The notes under the pieces were generated by a model, which saw only the letters and a program-made list of their open reading frames with translations, made no database searches and was not told the origin of the DNA. 64,000 bases of DNA from Angiostrongylus vasorum (lineage: Eukaryota; Nematoda; Chromadorea; Rhabditida; Metastrongylidae), in assembly GCA_018806985.1 (NCBI GenBank), contig JADANN010000202.1:1674001-1738000 (forward strand), given 5' to 3'. Shown piece by piece: positions 63,776 to 64,000 of the stretch. The translations under genes and the position numbers were made by a program. The number at the start of each line of letters is the position of its first letter. The first letter of the stretch is position 1.

Positions 63776-63935
63776 ATGCTGAGATATTTGCAAAACTGCG
63801 GGCCGCAGGTGTCTGCGATGGGGAACGAACGCGCTATTGTCCTTTCCGGGGAGTAACGTGTTCACCACGACACCATGGGGGTCCTTCGTTTCGCTGTCTT
63901 TCAGGTAGTTCTATCAATCACTTGCCGTCAGCAAT
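63776..63935 (-). repeat. SINE2, minus strand, next to the telomeric array
   Basis: GATGCTGAGATATTTGCAAA, GGGGAACGAACGCGC and GGGGAGTAACGTGTTCACC give the minus-strand SINE2 order. It starts five bases after the telomeric array and is outside the inverted repeat, since the left side has no counterpart. Confidence 0.85.
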
Positions 63936-64000
63936 GAAGTCCTAATGTTTTAACATTTATTTATTGTCCATTCTTTATTCATGATAGCACACAATGTGAA

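Overview
The window looks like gene-poor, repeat-rich nuclear DNA of a nematode. The best fit is a strongylid or hookworm-like species, because the RTE retrotransposon remnants resemble, from memory, those common in hookworm genomes. The nematode call rests on interstitial arrays of the nematode telomere repeat TTAGGC, introns ending in TTTTCAG or TTTGCAG, a nematode-type serpentine receptor gene, and the types of LINE, Penelope-like and tRNA-derived SINE elements present. There is no bacterial-style operon, rRNA gene or confident functional tRNA gene. All repeat-family assignments were made by reading motifs and comparing copies within the window, not by database search.

One near-complete cellular gene is visible: a seven-transmembrane serpentine receptor at about 49,866-54,889 (+). 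Seven exons add up to a 316-residue protein if one missing base in an A-run near 51,492 is allowed. Decayed relatives lie at 13,977-15,778 and 33,761-34,450. Weaker membrane-protein exon candidates occur at 37,452-37,960 (+), 27,255-29,438 (-) and 18,811-19,083 (-).

Most of the rest is mobile DNA. Penelope-like element (PLE) pieces with reverse transcriptase and GIY-YIG endonuclease coding lie at 1.07-1.77, 7.7-10.35, 24.0-26.1, 35.9-36.5 and 56.9-61.1 kb. RTE-type LINE remnants lie at 19.9-22.9, 26.3-27.0, 29.9-30.1, 42.8-43.5 and 45.9-47.8 kb. There are three tRNA-like SINE families: SINE1, ending in TTTATCCTTT; SINE2, with a head containing GTGAACGCGTTACTCCCC; and SINE3, which is weaker. 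A 40-bp minisatellite and a (GT)n microsatellite are also present. Several PLE ends and short PLE-like insertions carry hammerhead-ribozyme-like cores (CTGANGA, stem II, GAAA), some with a perfectly paired stem I.

The large-scale architecture is striking. From 38,238 to 63,771 there is an inverted repeat with arms of about 4.6 kb (38,238-42,815 and 54,977-63,771). The right arm is split by a 4.24-kb head-to-head PLE insertion with a 13-bp target-site duplication. Both outer edges of the inverted repeat carry interstitial telomeric arrays in opposite orientation. The roughly 12-kb spacer holds the receptor gene. Two older direct duplications are also visible: 14.6-16.7 with 33.2-35.15 kb, and 5.5-6.1 with 19.3-19.9 kb.
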